In this document: positions 8,616 to 16,728 of the stretch, piece after piece
Numbering within the stretch: the first letter of the stretch is position 1
How the letters are laid out: every line of letters begins with the position of its first letter
Assembly: GCF_019933155.2 (NCBI RefSeq)
Contig: NZ_CP082944.1
Coordinates: 1,676,001 to 1,740,000 of the forward strand
DNA length: 64,000 bases
Origin: Metabacillus dongyingensis
GTDB lineage: Bacteria; Bacillota; Bacilli; Bacillales; Bacillaceae
Reading direction: 5' to 3'
Position numbers and translations under genes: made by a program
Notes under the pieces: model-generated
Databases searched by the model: none
Told to the model about the DNA's origin: nothing
Seen by the model: only the letters and a program-made list of their open reading frames with translations

Positions 8616-9381
8616 CACTTATCTGGTGTAGAAACCGCAGTAAGTGCAGCAAATTCAGTTTTGCAGCACTTATTTCGTGTCGGAGCCCATATTAAATGCA
8701 GTAAATTCGGTTTTGGAACACTTATTTTGTGTCGGAGCCCATATTAAGTGCAGCAAATTCGGTTTTGGAACACTTATTTTGTGTCGGAGCCCATATTAAG
8801 TGCTGTAAATTCGGTTTTGGAACACTTATTTTGTGTCGGAGCTTGCAGTAAGTGCAGCAAATTCAGTTTTGAAGCACTTATATAGTGTCGGAGCCCATAT
8901 TAAGTGCAGCAAATTCAGTTTTGAAGCACTTATCTGGTGTAGAAGCCCGCAGTAAGTGCAGCAAATTCGGTTATGAAACACTTATCTGGTGTAGAAGCCC
9001 GCAGTAAGTGCAGCAAATTCAGTTTTGAAGCACTTATATCGTTTCGGAGCCCATATTAAGTGCAGCAAATTCGGCTATGAAACACTTATCTGGTGTGAAG
9101 CCCACATTAAGTGCATCAAATTCAGTTTTGAAGCACTTATCTGGTGTAGAAGCCCGCAGTAAGTGCAGCAAATTCGGCTATGAAACACTTATCTGGTGTG
9201 AAGCCCACATTAAGTGCATCAAATTCAGTTTTGAAGCACTTATCTGGTGTAGAAGCCCGCATTAAGTGCAGCAAATTCGGCTATGAAGCTCTTATCTGGT
9301 GTAGAAGCCCACATTAAGTGCAGCAAATTCGGTTATGAAACACTTATTTCGTGTTGAAGCCCACATTAAGTGCTGTAAACC
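8616..9381. repeat. tandem array, 15 units of 51-52 bp
   Basis: Fifteen CACTTA-type marks (one altered to CTCTTA) begin at 8616, 8667, 8719, 8771, 8823, 8875, 8927, 8979, 9031, 9083, 9134, 9186, 9237, 9289 and 9341. Each unit also has TAAGTGC about 25 bp later, so CACTTA and its complement TAAGTG alternate every 25-26 bp and neighbouring marks can pair as 6-7 bp hairpins. Between them lie two semi-conserved blocks, CTGGTGTAGAAGCCC or TTGTGTCGGAGCCC, and AGCAAATTCGGTTATGAAA. Neighbouring units differ by a few substitutions and higher-order pairs recur. There are no unique spacers and no cas genes. Open frames inside the array are by-products of the periodicity. Confidence 0.92.
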
Positions 9382-9389
9382 GCATTTAA

Positions 9390-9602
9390 AGGATTCCACT
9401 TAAATCGCCTAATTTGAACGCGTTCATTGAGTCGTTTCACAGTATTTTAGAACGGAGTGTTATCAACGAAGTTCACCTTTGAATCTTTTATCGAATAGAT
9501 GAATTTATTGAATTCTATAATCATCACCGTGACCATGGCAGCTTAAATTATGAAAAGTATTCAAATGGAGATAATTCCTTAGAAAAGGCGATCAAACTAT
9601 GA
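9390..9602 (+). pseudogene. IS3-family transposase remnant (C-terminal end)
   Basis: Conceptual translation gives NLNAFIESFHSILER, then an in-frame TGA, then IDEFIEFYNHHRDHGSLNY. This matches the end of the DDE integrase domain of IS3-type OrfB proteins: the Glu of IESF is the third catalytic acid, and YNHHRPHGSL is the family's closing motif. Only about 70 codons survive, there is no start, and the TGA interrupts it. No inverted-repeat ends or target duplication could be seen. It directly follows the tandem array. A GGCGATC/GATCGCC hairpin at 9587-9607 overlaps its end. Confidence 0.75.
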
Positions 9603-9707
9603 TCGCCTCAGAAGAAAGGAGAAATATGGTAGTGTGTGTCCAAATAGGCTTTGCTGTAAAAAATCAAAATTCGGCTGGCAGAGCATCCTCCGCATTTTCT
9701 AGCCCAA

Positions 9708-9736
9708 CAAAAAAGAAGCAGATCATATCTGCTTCT
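9708..9736 (-). terminator. intrinsic terminator of the GNAT gene
   Basis: AGAAGCAGAT and ATCTGCTTCT form the stem; on the minus strand T6 follows. The stem reaches the stop codon. Confidence 0.8.
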
Positions 9737-10239
9737 CAATACATATCATTCCACTCAATTTCGCCTGCTTGCTTCTCGTAGTCAATGTTTACTTTGAAGT
9801 CGTGTTTTTCATAAAAATGCACAAGACGGTCAACGTGATCCCAGTCTCGCTTGGCAATGTCGCCCGTGATGTAGGGGATGTTTTGATCCTTCGCAAACTC
9901 CTTTAAATAATTCATGCAAATGGATCCGTAGCCCTTATTTGCAGGGCCTTTAATATCTCCGATGTGGATCGCTTTATCGTCATTGTATGTGGCATGAATG
10001 GAAAAATCCCAGGTGCCCCGATAAGCAGATTCACAATCATTCAGCATCACCTTGCATGAATCACCGTCATTTTGTGCATAAACCACAACCCATTTATCTT
10101 CCTTCGTTTGATCAATTCCGACAACCTGCCACCGCTTTGCAATTTCCTTCAGATTATCCTGCATTCTAAAGAGCTGAAACTGAAGTTCTTCAGCGTCTAT
10201 GGATGTCTGATCGCTGCGTGTTAATACAGTATTATACAT
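9736..10239 (-). CDS. GNAT-like acetyltransferase
   Basis: Probable acetyl-CoA-dependent N-acetyltransferase of 167 residues. The C-terminal half fits the GNAT fold: a beta strand with IHIGDIKG, then the acetyl-CoA loop region GPANKGYGSICMNYLKEFA, which carries the Q/R-x-x-G-x-G/A-like NKGYGS, and finally VHFYEKHDFKV. The N-terminal 60 residues are a helical extension without a recognised domain. GGAAGGAGT precedes the ATG. Single-gene unit with its own terminator. The acceptor substrate cannot be inferred. Confidence 0.65.
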   Translation of the reverse strand: MYNTVLTRSDQTSIDAEELQFQLFRMQDNLKEIAKRWQVVGIDQTKEDKWVVVYAQNDGDSCKVMLNDCESAYRGTWDFSIHATYNDDKAIHIGDIKGPANKGYGSICMNYLKEFAKDQNIPYITGDIAKRDWDHVDRLVHFYEKHDFKVNIDYEKQAGEIEWNDMY

Positions 10240-10370
10240 ACCTGACTCCTTCCTTAAATAAGATCCGAACGCAAAACACAGTATATAATTTTACTAGATT
10301 TTAAAAAGGGAATCAACCGTTTTGCCCGAATTGGGAAGAGTTGCAGATCTGTCTATTTTTATGAAAAAAA

Positions 10371-10392
10371 GCACCCGCATTCAAGCAGGTGC
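10371..10392 (-). terminator. intrinsic terminator
   Basis: GCACC and GGTGC stem, extended imperfectly inwards, followed by seven T on the minus strand, just beyond the 77-aa gene. Confidence 0.7.
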
Positions 10393-10399
10393 CATACCT

Positions 10400-10633
10400 T
10401 TATTCTTCTTCACTATCATAAATAAGATGGTCAAAGCTGTTATTATTAATGGCGTTGAGCTTCTCAATTTTATAAATTAAAAATTGATGGTCGTCACCGT
10501 ACAGATCAAGTTTATTTGCTGCTTTATACTCCCGAAGCGCAGTCCGTGCTTTAGTTTCTTCAGTGAAAATCCCGACAACATTCGAAGCTTCTCCGCAGTC
10601 AGAACAGCCAATATCCACTACTACGTAATACAT
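10400..10633 (-). CDS. conserved hypothetical protein, 77 aa, one CxxC
   Basis: The start is the ATG of MYYVVVDIGCSDCGEASNVV, which has GAAGGTG 6 nt upstream; an in-frame ATG ten codons earlier precedes the ribosome site and is rejected. The fold looks like a small alpha/beta unit: strand YYVVVDI, CSDC motif, strand VVGIFTEE, a lysine-rich helix (KARTALREYKAANK), then strand QFLIYKIEKL and an acidic tail. This order is seen in small stand-alone proteins of phage and bacterial genomes with no assigned role. The single CxxC could bind metal only as part of an oligomer. Function unknown. Confidence 0.65.
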   Translation of the reverse strand: MYYVVVDIGCSDCGEASNVVGIFTEETKARTALREYKAANKLDLYGDDHQFLIYKIEKLNAINNNSFDHLIYDSEEE

Positions 10634-10710
10634 CTGATCACCTTCTAGTTTTGGTTCTTGCATTCATTTTCTCATGAGGCTCTTTTGAAAACAAGAAATC
10701 GGCACAAAAA

Positions 10711-10741
10711 GAACCGGCAGACTGATGCCGGCTGCTGGTTC
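10711..10741 (-). terminator. intrinsic terminator of the YdaG-like gene
   Basis: GAACC-GGCAG and CTGC-GGTTC arms with an internal GC-rich loop, then T5 on the minus strand. Confidence 0.75.
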
Positions 10742-10742
10742 C

Positions 10743-11165
10743 CTATACTTCTAATGTTTGCGGTGACTCTTGTCCGCTGTTCATTAATCTGATTTTATTT
10801 GGCTTGATCGCAAGAACGATATAATCAGGATCATTTGGTCCTTCAAACCAGTTTTTCATTTGATCATTCCAGATCTTTTCTTTTAATCGCTGATCTTCGC
10901 TGATGCTTGCCTTGCCTTCAAACTCAATATATTCATCTCCAAAACCTTCGCCTTCATAACCGAGCAGGATATGGACATTGGGATTTTCACCGATTTCTTC
11001 TGCTTTATGAGTGTTCTTATTTGTTGGTGTATAAAGCATTAATTCATCATTAAAGAATGTCATATAGCGGGAATGGGGCTTATTATCCACTACAGTAGAA
11101 AGCGTGCCGACCTTATGCTTTTTCAATATATCTAATACTTCTTTGTTTAATTTCTGCTTATCCAA
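10743..11165 (-). CDS. general stress protein 26-like flavin-binding protein (YdaG type)
   Basis: Split-barrel protein of the pyridoxamine-phosphate-oxidase-like family, expected to bind FMN or F420-like flavin. It follows B. subtilis YdaG closely in layout: KVGTLSTVVDNKPHSRYMTF, the LYTPTNKNTHKAEEI flavin-contact region, VHILLGYEG and the closing YIVLAIKPNKIRLMN. The start is the TTG that gives MDKQKLNKEV: AAAAGGAG lies 9 nt before it, while the ATG three codons earlier abuts the ribosome site with no spacing. YdaG is a sigma-B stress protein in B. subtilis, and a sigma-B-like promoter is present here. Enzymatic reaction unknown. Confidence 0.85.
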   Translation of the reverse strand: MDKQKLNKEVLDILKKHKVGTLSTVVDNKPHSRYMTFFNDELMLYTPTNKNTHKAEEIGENPNVHILLGYEGEGFGDEYIEFEGKASISEDQRLKEKIWNDQMKNWFEGPNDPDYIVLAIKPNKIRLMNSGQESPQTLEV

Positions 11166-11200
11166 GTGAAACATCTCCTTTTAGTAGGTGTTAGTGTATA

Positions 11201-11227
11201 TATTCCTTTTTATTAGCAGATTAAAAC
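11201..11227 (-). promoter_or_regulatory. candidate sigma-B promoter of the YdaG-like gene
   Basis: On the minus strand GTTTTA and GGAATA are separated by 15 nt, close to the sigma-B pattern GTTTAA-N13-15-GGGTAT, about 36 bp before the start codon. The -10 part deviates at two positions. Confidence 0.4.
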
Positions 11228-11347
11228 ATTGGAAGGTGCCAGCAGTTCATGAAAAACCGTATTGTTAAAAATAGCCACTAAGTGTAAAATGTAACTAAAT
11301 AACACATTTTTCTAATTGGCGGTGGAACTATTAAAAAGAGATATTTA

Positions 11348-12781
11348 ATGCTCCTCACTCTCGGATTTATCATTGTTTTTACATGTTCACTAAAAGCGGC
11401 TTCAGAAGAAGAAAAAAATGATCCGTTAATCATGACAGATGTCAGCGGTTTAATGCCAATAAAAATTGATAAGGTCATAAAAGGAAAAGAGATTGAGTCA
11501 TTCAAAAAAGCAATCAAAGAAGCAAGAGAGACGAATAAGAAAATTTCAATTGCGGGAAAGCAGCACAGTCAGGGAGGACATACTTATTACAAAGATGCAA
11601 TCGTGCTTGATATGACTTCCTACAATAAGATTTTGGACTTTGATAAAGAGAATAAGACGATAACTGTTCAAAGCGGGGCGACTTGGGACGATATTCAGCG
11701 TTACGTCAATCCGCATGGACTTGCAGTCAAAGTCATGCAGTCTCAAAATATTTTCACGGTGGGAGGCTCGATGAGCGTGAATGTACATGGACGGGATATC
11801 CGCCATGGTTCTCTAATTGACAGTATTCAGTCCTTTCGATTGCTGAACGCCGATGGAGAAATTGTACGGGTCAGCAGAACAGAAAACGAAAAACTATTCC
11901 CGCTTGTCATAGGCGGATACGGATTGTTTGGAGTGATTTTAGACGCAGAAATCAGTTTAACGGTTGATGAGCTCTATGAAATGAAAACAAAAGCTCTCGA
12001 TTACAAAGAATATGCCGATTATTTTAAACAGGCAGTCAGAGGCAATGAAAAGGTCAGGATGCATCTTGCCAGATTATCCACTGCACCTGACACTTTTTTG
12101 AGCGAAATGTATGTGACGAACTATGAGCTTGCAGGTGATCAGGGGGCTCGTACAGAATATGATGAACTAAGTGAAGAAAAGAATGTTGCGCTCATGAAAT
12201 TCCTGCTTGGTTTATCAAGAAACTACGATTGGGGAAAAAATGTTTTTTGGAATGCCCAAAAGTCATATTTTTTAAAAAAAGAAGATTCCTATATTACAAG
12301 AAATAATGTGATGCGGTCAGAGTCTGAGTTTCTGGAGTATGAACATGAAACAAATACGGATATTCTTCAGGAATACTTTGTCCCGGTTGATGCATTTCCT
12401 GACTATGTGGACAGTCTGCGGAAGACATTGACTGAGGAAGAGCTGAATCTATTTAATATGACCATTCGCTACGTAGATCACAATGAAGATGCTGTTTTGT
12501 CCTACAGCCGAGATGAAATGTTTGCCTTCGTTTTATTAATCAATCAGGGTTTGTCTGATGATGAAATAAAGAAGACCAGAAACGTGATCCGCAAGATGAT
12601 TGATGTCACCCTTTCTTTTGGCGGCACATATTATTTGCCTTATCAGCCTTATCCGACTAAGGAGCAAATGAAGCGTGCGTATCCAAGAACAGATGAGTTT
12701 TTCGGACTGAAGCGAACATATGACGAAAAGGAAATTTTTATGAATTACTTTTATGAGGAGTATGGCCGCGATGAAAAATGA
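11348..12781 (+). CDS. FAD-linked oxidoreductase, PCMH/VAO type
   Basis: Flavoprotein of the vanillyl-alcohol-oxidase/aldonolactone-oxidase class. The FAD-binding domain runs from about residue 35 to 210 with SIAGKQHSQGGHTYYKDA, TVQSGATWDDIQRYV and the pyrophosphate-binding FTVGGSMSVNVHGRD; VIGGYGLFGVILDAEISL closes it. The C-terminal half is the substrate cap domain. A hydrophobic N-terminus (residues 1-16) looks like a signal or anchor but lacks positive charges. In-frame codons IKKRYL lie just upstream with no ATG/GTG/TTG, so initiation at a rare ATT is conceivable; AAGAG before the ATG is a weak ribosome site. First gene of an overlapping three-gene operon. Substrate unknown. Confidence 0.78.
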   Translation: MLLTLGFIIVFTCSLKAASEEEKNDPLIMTDVSGLMPIKIDKVIKGKEIESFKKAIKEARETNKKISIAGKQHSQGGHTYYKDAIVLDMTSYNKILDFDKENKTITVQSGATWDDIQRYVNPHGLAVKVMQSQNIFTVGGSMSVNVHGRDIRHGSLIDSIQSFRLLNADGEIVRVSRTENEKLFPLVIGGYGLFGVILDAEISLTVDELYEMKTKALDYKEYADYFKQAVRGNEKVRMHLARLSTAPDTFLSEMYVTNYELAGDQGARTEYDELSEEKNVALMKFLLGLSRNYDWGKNVFWNAQKSYFLKKEDSYITRNNVMRSESEFLEYEHETNTDILQEYFVPVDAFPDYVDSLRKTLTEEELNLFNMTIRYVDHNEDAVLSYSRDEMFAFVLLINQGLSDDEIKKTRNVIRKMIDVTLSFGGTYYLPYQPYPTKEQMKRAYPRTDEFFGLKRTYDEKEIFMNYFYEEYGRDEK

Positions 12782-13379
12782 TTCGTTCAGAAGATTTGTT
12801 GCGGCTCAGAGCACCCTGTTTTTTGCGGGCAATTTCATCTTCCCATTCTATATTTTGTTTATAAAAAATGTAGGGTCCTCTTTTTCACAGTTCGGCATAT
12901 CGTATGGATTATTTGGTCTCTCAGCAGCGCTTGTTCATCCGCTTCTAGGCCGTTTGTCAGGAAAAATAAGCGACAAAGTGATGTTAGCGGTTTCTTCTTT
13001 CGGAATGGCTTTGATTCTTTTGTATTACCCGCACATGGGAACGATTGAAGAAGTATATGTATGTCAAATGATCATGGGTATCTTTGGCGCGATGCAGAAG
13101 CATGGGGAAAAAATGCTGTTGACGCAGTGGACGACGGAAGAAAAACGCGGCATGCAAGTTGGAAACTATCATTTTTTCACATCGCTTATGTCAGCGGCTG
13201 CGATCATGGGAGGCGGATTTTTAGCTCAGTACTTTACTGTAACATTTCTTTTTTTCATTGCCTCATCCGTCTACTTTATTGGCGGAGTCAGCGTTTTAAG
13301 AATATCAGATTCATACTTTGATAAGGAACAGAAGGTGCCGTACCATGCAGATTCAGCTCCATCCCATAACGAAGCATAA
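12771..13379 (+). CDS. half-length major facilitator protein (six helices)
   Basis: The 202 residues carry six membrane segments and correspond to the N-terminal half of a 12-helix MFS transporter. The motif-A loop is present as GRLSGKISDK between helices 2 and 3. No second half follows: the frame stops cleanly and an acetyltransferase gene begins within its last codons. GAGGAG lies 10 nt before the chosen ATG, which overlaps the end of the FAD gene by 11 bp. It may be a genuine half transporter that dimerises or a truncated efflux pump. Pairing with a BltD-like enzyme recalls the B. subtilis blt-bltD locus. Confidence 0.7.
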   Translation: MKNDSFRRFVAAQSTLFFAGNFIFPFYILFIKNVGSSFSQFGISYGLFGLSAALVHPLLGRLSGKISDKVMLAVSSFGMALILLYYPHMGTIEEVYVCQMIMGIFGAMQKHGEKMLLTQWTTEEKRGMQVGNYHFFTSLMSAAAIMGGGFLAQYFTVTFLFFIASSVYFIGGVSVLRISDSYFDKEQKVPYHADSAPSHNEA

Positions 13380-13788
13380 TTGGGAAACATGTATATCGCT
13401 TAAGGTTCAAAAAGAGCAAGAGAGGTTTGTTGCGAGTAACCTGTATTCCCTGGCAGAATCAAGATTTGAAACCACCTTTTTGCCGCTGGGCCTTTATGCG
13501 GGAAATAAAATGATCGGCTTTGCGATGATCGGAAAGGATCCTAAAGATGGGGTGTACTGGCTGGTTCGGTTTATGGTTGATCAAGCCCATCAAGGAAAAG
13601 GGTATGGCTTTGCAGCTTTGCAGATTGTGCTCAGTTTTATGAAATCACGGTATGATGTCAGCCCATTTCTTTTACTTGGAGTCAATCCTGAGAATGGTCA
13701 GGCGATAAGGCTTTATCAAAAAGCCGGTTTTATTCATACAGGTAAAGTAGAAAACGGCGAGGCCATTTACCGGTTGGGTATATATTAA
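13345..13788 (+). CDS. GNAT acetyltransferase, BltD/PaiA-like
   Basis: Acetyl-CoA-dependent acetyltransferase of 147 residues, most like the spermidine/spermine acetyltransferase BltD. Visible features are LGLYAGNKMIGFAMIG (beta strands 2-3), the substrate-side VYWLVRFMVDQAHQGKGYG with the acetyl-CoA loop QGKGYG, and the closing LGVNPENGQAIRLYQKAGF motif. GAAGGTG lies 7 nt before the ATG. The gene starts 35 bp before the MFS gene ends, so translation is probably coupled. Polyamines or a drug amine are the likely substrates by family; this is inference. A strong terminator ends the operon. Confidence 0.82.
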   Translation: MQIQLHPITKHNWETCISLKVQKEQERFVASNLYSLAESRFETTFLPLGLYAGNKMIGFAMIGKDPKDGVYWLVRFMVDQAHQGKGYGFAALQIVLSFMKSRYDVSPFLLLGVNPENGQAIRLYQKAGFIHTGKVENGEAIYRLGIY

Positions 13789-13794
13789 AGAAAG

Positions 13795-13828
13795 AGTGCC
13801 GCACGAAAGTTGTGCCGGCACTTTTTAA
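13795..13828 (+). terminator. intrinsic terminator
   Basis: AGTGCCG-CAC and GTG-CGGCACT with a single bulge and a 7-nt loop, then T5. Confidence 0.8.
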
Positions 13829-14250
13829 GGTGTTGAAAGGAAGGGATTTTGCTTCGTCAGTTCTCTGAAAAAGCCAGTTTCGTCCTTAGGCAGTGAGACA
13901 AGTGCAAATCTCGTGGAGAATTGAGGTCTGGGTCCAATCGGCTTTGCAAAAATGATCTCAAGTCTTTTCAGCGTCCAGGCGGGAGAAGAGAGCGGGTTAT
14001 TTGAATAGCGGATTTCCTTAATATCCCTTAGAGGTATTTCTTTTTTTATTAATCCGAAGACGATAATCAATTTTTGATTTTCAATAACAAAGTAGGATTT
14101 TATTAATGCATGGGCTAAAAAAGCTGAAAGCAAAAAAGGGATAATCAGGGATGGAAGGGATTCAGACCGGAAAAGCAGAAAAAATGGCAGAATGATCAGA
14201 AACAGCACAATGGCAACAAGAATCGGATTTTTCTTAACTTGAAAGATCAT
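13825..14250 (-). CDS. membrane protein with bacterial PH-like domain
   Basis: Two hydrophobic helices occupy residues 9-55 and are followed by a beta-rich domain of about 85 residues that reads like a small bacterial PH domain (SYFVIENQKLIIVFGLIKKEIPLRDIKEIRY). The protein would sit in the membrane with the PH domain on the cytoplasmic face. AAAGGGG precedes the ATG. It is a single gene, convergent to the acetyltransferase operon. Small membrane-PH proteins are common in Bacillaceae and mostly uncharacterised; no role is assigned. Confidence 0.65.
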   Translation of the reverse strand: MIFQVKKNPILVAIVLFLIILPFFLLFRSESLPSLIIPFLLSAFLAHALIKSYFVIENQKLIIVFGLIKKEIPLRDIKEIRYSNNPLSSPAWTLKRLEIIFAKPIGPRPQFSTRFALVSLPKDETGFFRELTKQNPFLSTP

Positions 14251-14411
14251 ATATAAAGTCCCCTTTCAAGAATTATTTTAGCACATTTTTCCTTTTTTCT
14301 GAAGGTATTGTTATCTAGTTTTCATACCATACTAAATTCCCTATAGAGTGAAATCAGGAAAAATAAGGATAGGACGAACGGACTAATATTCAGATAATTC
14401 TGACGTATTGC

Positions 14412-14440
14412 TTGATTCTCTATTTTCTTTTACATATGGT
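14412..14440 (+). promoter_or_regulatory. candidate sigma-A promoter of ggt
   Basis: TTGATT, 17-nt spacer, TATGGT, about 34 bp before the ggt start codon. Confidence 0.45.
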
Positions 14441-14473
14441 AGAGATGAGATTCTGCTTATAAGGAGGAAGGTT

Positions 14474-16231
14474 ATGAAAAGAAGGTTGAGTGTTTTCCTG
14501 ATTGCGATCTTGCTTGCTGGAGGATTTCCGGTCAGTACAGAGGCTAAGAAGCCGGAAAAGAAAGAGGAATACAGTCAGGTCGATGTTGGACGGGACGGCA
14601 TGGTGACAACGGCCCATCCGCTGGCATCTAAAATTGGAGCTGATGTTCTTAAAAAGGGCGGAAATGCGATTGATGCAGCTGTTGCGATTCAATATGCGCT
14701 GAATGTGACAGAGCCGATGATGTCCGGAATTGGCGGCGGCGGTTTTATGATGGTGTATGACGGCAAAACAGAAGAAACAACGATTATTAACAGCCGCGAG
14801 CGGGCGCCTGCAGGAGCGGCGCCAGATATGTTTCTCGATGAAAACGGAGTTCCGATTCCTTTTTCAGAACGATACAAAGGCGGAACTGCAGTTGGAGTGC
14901 CAGGGACGCTGAAGGGATTGGAAACGGCTCTGGACATGTGGGGCACGCGATCAATGAAGGAACTGATCAGTCCTTCGATTCAACTCGCTGAAAAGGGTTT
15001 TAAAATTGATTCGGTTTTAGCAGCAGCGATTTCAGACAATGCTGATACGTTATCCGCTACTGCTGCAAAGGACGTCTTCCTTCCAAAAGGTACACCGATA
15101 AAAGAAGGGGACAAGCTTGTTCAAAAAGACTTGGCGAAAACCTTTAAACTGATTCGTTCAAAAGGAACGGATGCGTTCTACAAAGGTGAAATCGGGCAAG
15201 CTCTTGCCGGCACCGTACAGGATTTTGGAGGCTCCATGACGCCGGATGATTTGAAGCGATATAATGTCACAATTGATGAACCAATTTGGGGTGAGTATCA
15301 GGGGTATAAAATTGCAAGCATGCCGCCTCCAAGCTCAGGCGGAGTTTTCTTGCTGCAGATGCTGAAGATCCTCGATGATTTCAATTTGTCTCAATATGAC
15401 GTGCGTTCGGCTGAGAAATATCATTTACTGGCAGAGGCCATGCATCTTGCCTATGCTGACCGTGCAGCCTATGCCGGTGATCCTGAATTCGTAGATGTGC
15501 CAGTAGATGGACTGCTCCATCCGGATTACATTGCCAAAAGACAGCAGATGATCAGTCTTGATAAAGTTAATCCAAATCCTCAAGCGGGTGATCCGTGGAG
15601 GTACGAAGAAGGTACTGCCGACTATGAACAAACAGTGCAGCCAAATGATAGGAAGTACGGAGAAACGACTCACTTCAGCGTGACAGATAAATGGGGAAAT
15701 GTCGTCTCTTATACAACAACCATTGAGCAGGTTTTTGGAACCGGCATAATGGTTCCAGGATATGGTTTAATGCTGAACAATGAACTCACTGACTTTGACG
15801 CTGTTCCGGGCGGAGCCAATGAAGTTCAGCCTAATAAACGTCCCCTCAGCAGTATGACTCCAACCATTGTATTTGAAGATGATAAACCTGTTTTAACTGT
15901 CGGATCTCCTGGAGGACCAACGATTATCACATCCGTGCTTCAAACGATTCTTCACACTATCGAATATGATATGGAACTAAAAGCAGCAGTTGAAGAACCT
16001 AGGATCTATACGAATAATCTGAATTCGTATCGGTTTGAAAACGGCATCTCTTCAGACCTCATCGCTCGCTTAAATCAAATGGGTCACCGGTTTGGCATAA
16101 ACCCTGTTGTCATTGGCAACGTGCAAAGCATCCTGATTGATAACGAAAAAGGAACATTTAAAGGAGTAGCCGACTCAAGCAGAAATGGCGCTGCAATCGG
16201 CGTTGATCTGAAAACGAAGAAAGATAAGTAA
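14474..16231 (+). CDS. ggt: secreted gamma-glutamyltransferase
   Basis: Cleaves gamma-glutamyl bonds of glutathione and related peptides outside the cell and can transfer the glutamyl group. A signal peptide covers about residues 1-24. The proenzyme is expected to cut itself between Glu397 and Thr398, the first Thr of TTHFSVTD, to give large and small subunits, with that Thr as nucleophile. Substrate residues are visible in NSRERAPAGA, the NNELTDFD loop and the PLSSMTPT serine pair. At 585 residues it is almost the length of B. subtilis Ggt. AAGGAGG fixes the start; a 22-codon in-frame extension lacks a ribosome site. Single-gene unit. Confidence 0.95.
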   Translation: MKRRLSVFLIAILLAGGFPVSTEAKKPEKKEEYSQVDVGRDGMVTTAHPLASKIGADVLKKGGNAIDAAVAIQYALNVTEPMMSGIGGGGFMMVYDGKTEETTIINSRERAPAGAAPDMFLDENGVPIPFSERYKGGTAVGVPGTLKGLETALDMWGTRSMKELISPSIQLAEKGFKIDSVLAAAISDNADTLSATAAKDVFLPKGTPIKEGDKLVQKDLAKTFKLIRSKGTDAFYKGEIGQALAGTVQDFGGSMTPDDLKRYNVTIDEPIWGEYQGYKIASMPPPSSGGVFLLQMLKILDDFNLSQYDVRSAEKYHLLAEAMHLAYADRAAYAGDPEFVDVPVDGLLHPDYIAKRQQMISLDKVNPNPQAGDPWRYEEGTADYEQTVQPNDRKYGETTHFSVTDKWGNVVSYTTTIEQVFGTGIMVPGYGLMLNNELTDFDAVPGGANEVQPNKRPLSSMTPTIVFEDDKPVLTVGSPGGPTIITSVLQTILHTIEYDMELKAAVEEPRIYTNNLNSYRFENGISSDLIARLNQMGHRFGINPVVIGNVQSILIDNEKGTFKGVADSSRNGAAIGVDLKTKKDK

Positions 16232-16238
16232 GAGAATG

Positions 16239-16270
16239 CAGCACCCTATTGGAGAGGGTGCTGTTTTTTT
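16239..16270 (+). terminator. intrinsic terminator of ggt
   Basis: CAGCACCCT and AGGGTGCTG form a 9-bp stem, loop 7 nt, then T7. Confidence 0.85.
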
Positions 16271-16295
16271 GTTTTCAAGTTAACTTAGGATTTTG

Positions 16296-16452
16296 CGGAA
16301 GTTCACAATTTTACGGAATTAATTCGAAATGTATGGGAATTATTTCTAAAAGTCTCGGAATTAAATTCAAAAGTCTCGGAATAAAGGGGTAAAGTCTCAG
16401 AATTGTTTTGGAAAATCAATAAGTCTGGGAATAGAGGTAGATAATTTCGGAA
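16296..16452. repeat. degenerate tandem repeat with 21-bp period
   Basis: About eight units of the form AAAAGTCTCGGAATTAAATTC. The CGGAA-like core recurs at 16296, 16314, 16335, 16356, 16377, 16398, about 16427 and 16448; most steps are exactly 21 bp. The stretch has no credible reading frame and lies between the ggt terminator and the nagP promoter. Confidence 0.75.
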
Positions 16453-16604
16453 TTGCGTGGTAAGATCATCCTTTATTTTAAAGGATTTAAAGCAACTCGG
16501 AGACTTTGCCGGCTAGTAGTATTATTTCAAGAATCTAGCATATTTTAAATATAACATTTGATTTATGCTCAAAAATGGTTTGAATTGTAAAAAAAAAACA
16601 GATT

Positions 16605-16641
16605 AACTGGTATAGATAACTAGTTGAATCCGTGGTATAGT
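16605..16641 (+). promoter_or_regulatory. nagP promoter with NagR-type operator
   Basis: AACTGGTATAGATAACTAG resembles the operator bound by NagR (YvoA), a GntR/HutC-type repressor. It covers the -35 element TAGATA; a 17-nt spacer leads to TATAGT. The nagA promoter has the same arrangement base for base in position. Confidence 0.75.
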
Positions 16642-16645
16642 GAAA

Positions 16646-16660
16646 TTGAAAACGAATACA
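16646..16660 (+). promoter_or_regulatory. cre site (CcpA) in the nagP leader
   Basis: TTGAAAACGAATACA matches WTGNAANCGNWNNCW fully, five bases after the -10 box, where CcpA would block elongation or initiation. Confidence 0.75.
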
Positions 16661-16728
16661 AGGAGTCGTCTTCATCAAGTAAATCTAAATCCTTTATTAT
16701 CCTATACTTTATTTTGGAGGAATGTAAA

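Noticed and set aside
9077..9265. 62-residue reading frame inside the tandem array
   Set aside because: It merely follows the 52-bp period (KHLSGV, CSKFGYETL recurring), has no ribosome site and is shorter than the array.
8616..9381. CRISPR array
   Set aside because: Repeats are contiguous with no unique spacers of constant length, units drift in sequence, and no cas genes are present.
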